From the NCBI GenBank assembly GCA_903931645.1, contig CAIZDF010000187.1:1-7653 (forward strand): a DNA stretch of 7,653 nucleotides, in the 5' to 3' direction. Below, one piece after another: positions 6,771 through 7,653 of the stretch. A program made the position numbers and the translations under genes. Position 1 is the stretch's first letter. Every line of letters begins with the position of its first letter. A model generated the notes under the pieces. It made no database searches and was not told where the DNA came from. It was given only the letters and a program-made list of their open reading frames with translations. This DNA is from an uncultured Tolumonas sp. GTDB lineage: Bacteria > Pseudomonadota > Gammaproteobacteria > Enterobacterales > Aeromonadaceae.

Positions 6771-6784
6771 GTGATCAAGATCAA
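6771..6784 (+). promoter_or_regulatory. FNR/CRP-type operator upstream of the gamma-carbonic anhydrase gene
   Basis: GTGATCAAGATCAA matches the FNR consensus TTGAT-N4-ATCAA at nine of ten defined positions. Its left half with flank (TTGTGATC) also fits CRP, so either or both may bind. The centre is 6777.5. With TAGAAC (6806-6811) as -10 and a start near 6818, the site would sit at about -41, the class II activator position. CATAAT (6794-6799) is an alternative -10, which would place the site at about -28 and suggest repression. Confidence 0.65.
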
Positions 6785-6831
6785 TTTTTGCAACATAATC
6801 GACGTTAGAACACTGACGTCAGGGAGCACAT

Positions 6832-7392
6832 ATGATCCGTAAAAATCCGTCAGGCCATCTGCCTGTTATTGCTGAATCAGCCTACATCGATTCCACCGCG
6901 ATCATCTGCGGTAAAGTCATCATTAAAGAAAATGTATTTGTCGGTCCTTATGCCGTGATCAGAGCTGACGAAGTCGATGCCAATGGTGAAATGGAACCAA
7001 TTGTGATTGGTGCGAACTCCAACATTCAAGACGGTGTTGTCATTCACTCTAAATCGGGTGCAGCCGTCACGATTGGCGAATACACTTCCATTGCTCATCG
7101 TTCCATCGTGCATGGCCCTTGTACCGTTGGCAACCGTGTTTTTATCGGCTTTAATACCGTGTTATTTAACTGCGAAGTCGGTGATGGTGCGGTGATCCGA
7201 CACAACTCAGTGGTTGACGGGCAAGATCTGCCAGCAGAATTTTATGTGCCATCCAGTACACGTATTTGCCCAGAAAGCGACTTGAGCGAAATTCCACGTG
7301 TCACCGTGGCAGCAACCGAATTCTCTGAAGACGTGGCCCATACTAATATTGATTTGGTTAAGGGTTATAAAGCGTTGCAGAACGAGTTTTGA
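6832..7392 (+). CDS. Gamma-class carbonic anhydrase homologue (Cam-type left-handed beta-helix protein)
   Basis: Probable trimeric enzyme interconverting CO2 and bicarbonate with a metal (Zn or Fe) held between subunits. The 186-residue protein is a hexapeptide-repeat beta-helix. Residues matching Methanosarcina Cam with conserved spacing are R44 and D46 (Cam R59/D61), N64 and Q66 in NSNIQDGVVIH (N73/Q75), and metal ligands H72, H89 and H94 in AHRSIVHGP (H81, H117, H122). The C-terminal helix region (LSEIPRV ... AHTNIDLVKGYK) also resembles Cam, which separates it from the shorter YrdA/PaaY relatives. The acidic loop that carries the Cam proton-shuttle Glu84 is missing: H72 is followed by SKSGAAVTIG. 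There is no signal peptide, so it should be cytoplasmic. AGGGAG (6821-6826) precedes the ATG by five bases. An FNR/CRP-like site upstream suggests control by oxygen or carbon status. Activity is likely but unproven; many gamma-class homologues show little. Confidence 0.9.
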   Translation: MIRKNPSGHLPVIAESAYIDSTAIICGKVIIKENVFVGPYAVIRADEVDANGEMEPIVIGANSNIQDGVVIHSKSGAAVTIGEYTSIAHRSIVHGPCTVGNRVFIGFNTVLFNCEVGDGAVIRHNSVVDGQDLPAEFYVPSSTRICPESDLSEIPRVTVAATEFSEDVAHTNIDLVKGYKALQNEF

Positions 7393-7408
7393 TTTAATTA
7401 CTATTTAT

Positions 7409-7437
7409 AAAAGGCCGCTATTGATTGCGGCCTTTTT
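7409..7437. terminator. Probable bidirectional terminator between convergent genes
   Basis: AAAAGGCCGC (7409-7418) pairs perfectly with GCGGCCTTTT (7427-7436) around an 8-nt loop. On the plus strand it ends in a T run, and on the minus strand in CCTTTTAT, so it can serve both the anhydrase gene and the converging gene at the right edge. Confidence 0.88.
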
Positions 7438-7445
7438 ATATAAGC

Positions 7446-7653
7446 TTAGTTGAAGTCATCACAATTATAATATTCTTGATCACCATCATTTCTATCATAT
7501 ATGGAACAACTTGTGGATTTATAATAATCGGAGAATGTTAACCAATAACCTTCTACCCGTTCCAGGTTTTTATGTTCAGCCACAAATAGCCGATCATCAT
7601 AGTTTATACATGATTTTTCATTTTTTATTTGCTTAGATAAACAAAACTGTACG
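7446..7653 (-). CDS. Unrecognised AT-rich gene, C-terminal 68 residues only (5' end outside window)
   Basis: On the minus strand one frame stays open from the right edge to TAA at 7448-7446. It begins with VQFCLSKQIK and ends EYYNCDDFN. I recognise no family. It has four Cys (residues 4, 15, 49 and 64 of the visible part), many Tyr, Asp and Asn, and a central segment NLERVEGYWLTFSDYYK. The Cys spacing would suit a disulfide-bonded exported protein or lipoprotein, but the N-terminus that would show a signal peptide is missing. By hand count the region is about 31% G+C, well below the rest of the window, with A/T-ending codons throughout, which suggests horizontal acquisition. It ends just past a terminator that faces it. 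That it is coding rests on the open frame, reasonable amino acid make-up and the convergent terminator. Confidence 0.6.
   Translation of the reverse strand, partial: VQFCLSKQIKNEKSCINYDDRLFVAEHKNLERVEGYWLTFSDYYKSTSCSIYDRNDGDQEYYNCDDFN

Noticed and set aside
6801..6820. GACGT repeated at 6801 and 6815 as an operator
   Set aside because: Five-base arms are too short to stand out from chance, and no known regulator matches.

Overview
The window looks like a chromosomal segment of a facultatively anaerobic gammaproteobacterium. Oligopeptidase B, the KefG/KefB pair, UspA and strong E. coli-like ribosome sites, terminators and a CRP/FNR-type operator all point that way. An Aeromonadales relative is my best guess, but that is inference from gene flavour, not a database match. 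Nearly all of the window has mid-range GC; the last ~210 bases are clearly AT-rich.

Layout. (1) 1-1989, minus strand: ptrB (oligopeptidase B), whose 3' end, about 25 residues by comparison with E. coli, lies beyond the left edge. (2) 1990-2220: a divergent intergenic region with a ptrB promoter candidate and a perfect 11-bp hairpin in front of the plus-strand operon. (3) 2221-5137, plus strand: a tight kefG-kefB-uspA run for potassium efflux and stress response. kefG is interrupted by a single in-frame amber codon, kefB is joined to it by a TGATG overlap, and uspA starts 14 nt after kefB. A hairpin terminator closes the run. (4) 5240-5474: a tiny, almost purely acidic 52-residue protein with its own promoter (RpoS-like -10), strong ribosome site and strong terminator. 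(5) 5569-6675: a COG0523 (CobW/YjiA-type) metallochaperone GTPase. (6) 6771-7436: a Cam-type gamma-carbonic anhydrase homologue behind a near-consensus FNR/CRP site, ending in a terminator that probably works in both directions. (7) 7446-7653, minus strand: the C-terminal part of an unrecognised, AT-rich, cysteine-containing protein that runs off the right edge. It converges on the anhydrase gene.

How the genes fit together. KefG/KefB is a glutathione-gated K+/H+ antiporter with its quinone-reductase-like activator, which acidifies the cytoplasm during electrophile stress; UspA suits the same stress theme. The COG0523 GTPase next to a metal-dependent anhydrase suggests metal allocation, but that link is inferred from position only. 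The items most worth a second look are the amber codon in kefG, the duplicated acidic mini-protein, the FNR-like site and the foreign-looking partial gene at the right end. I see no mobile element, CRISPR array, tRNA or rRNA.
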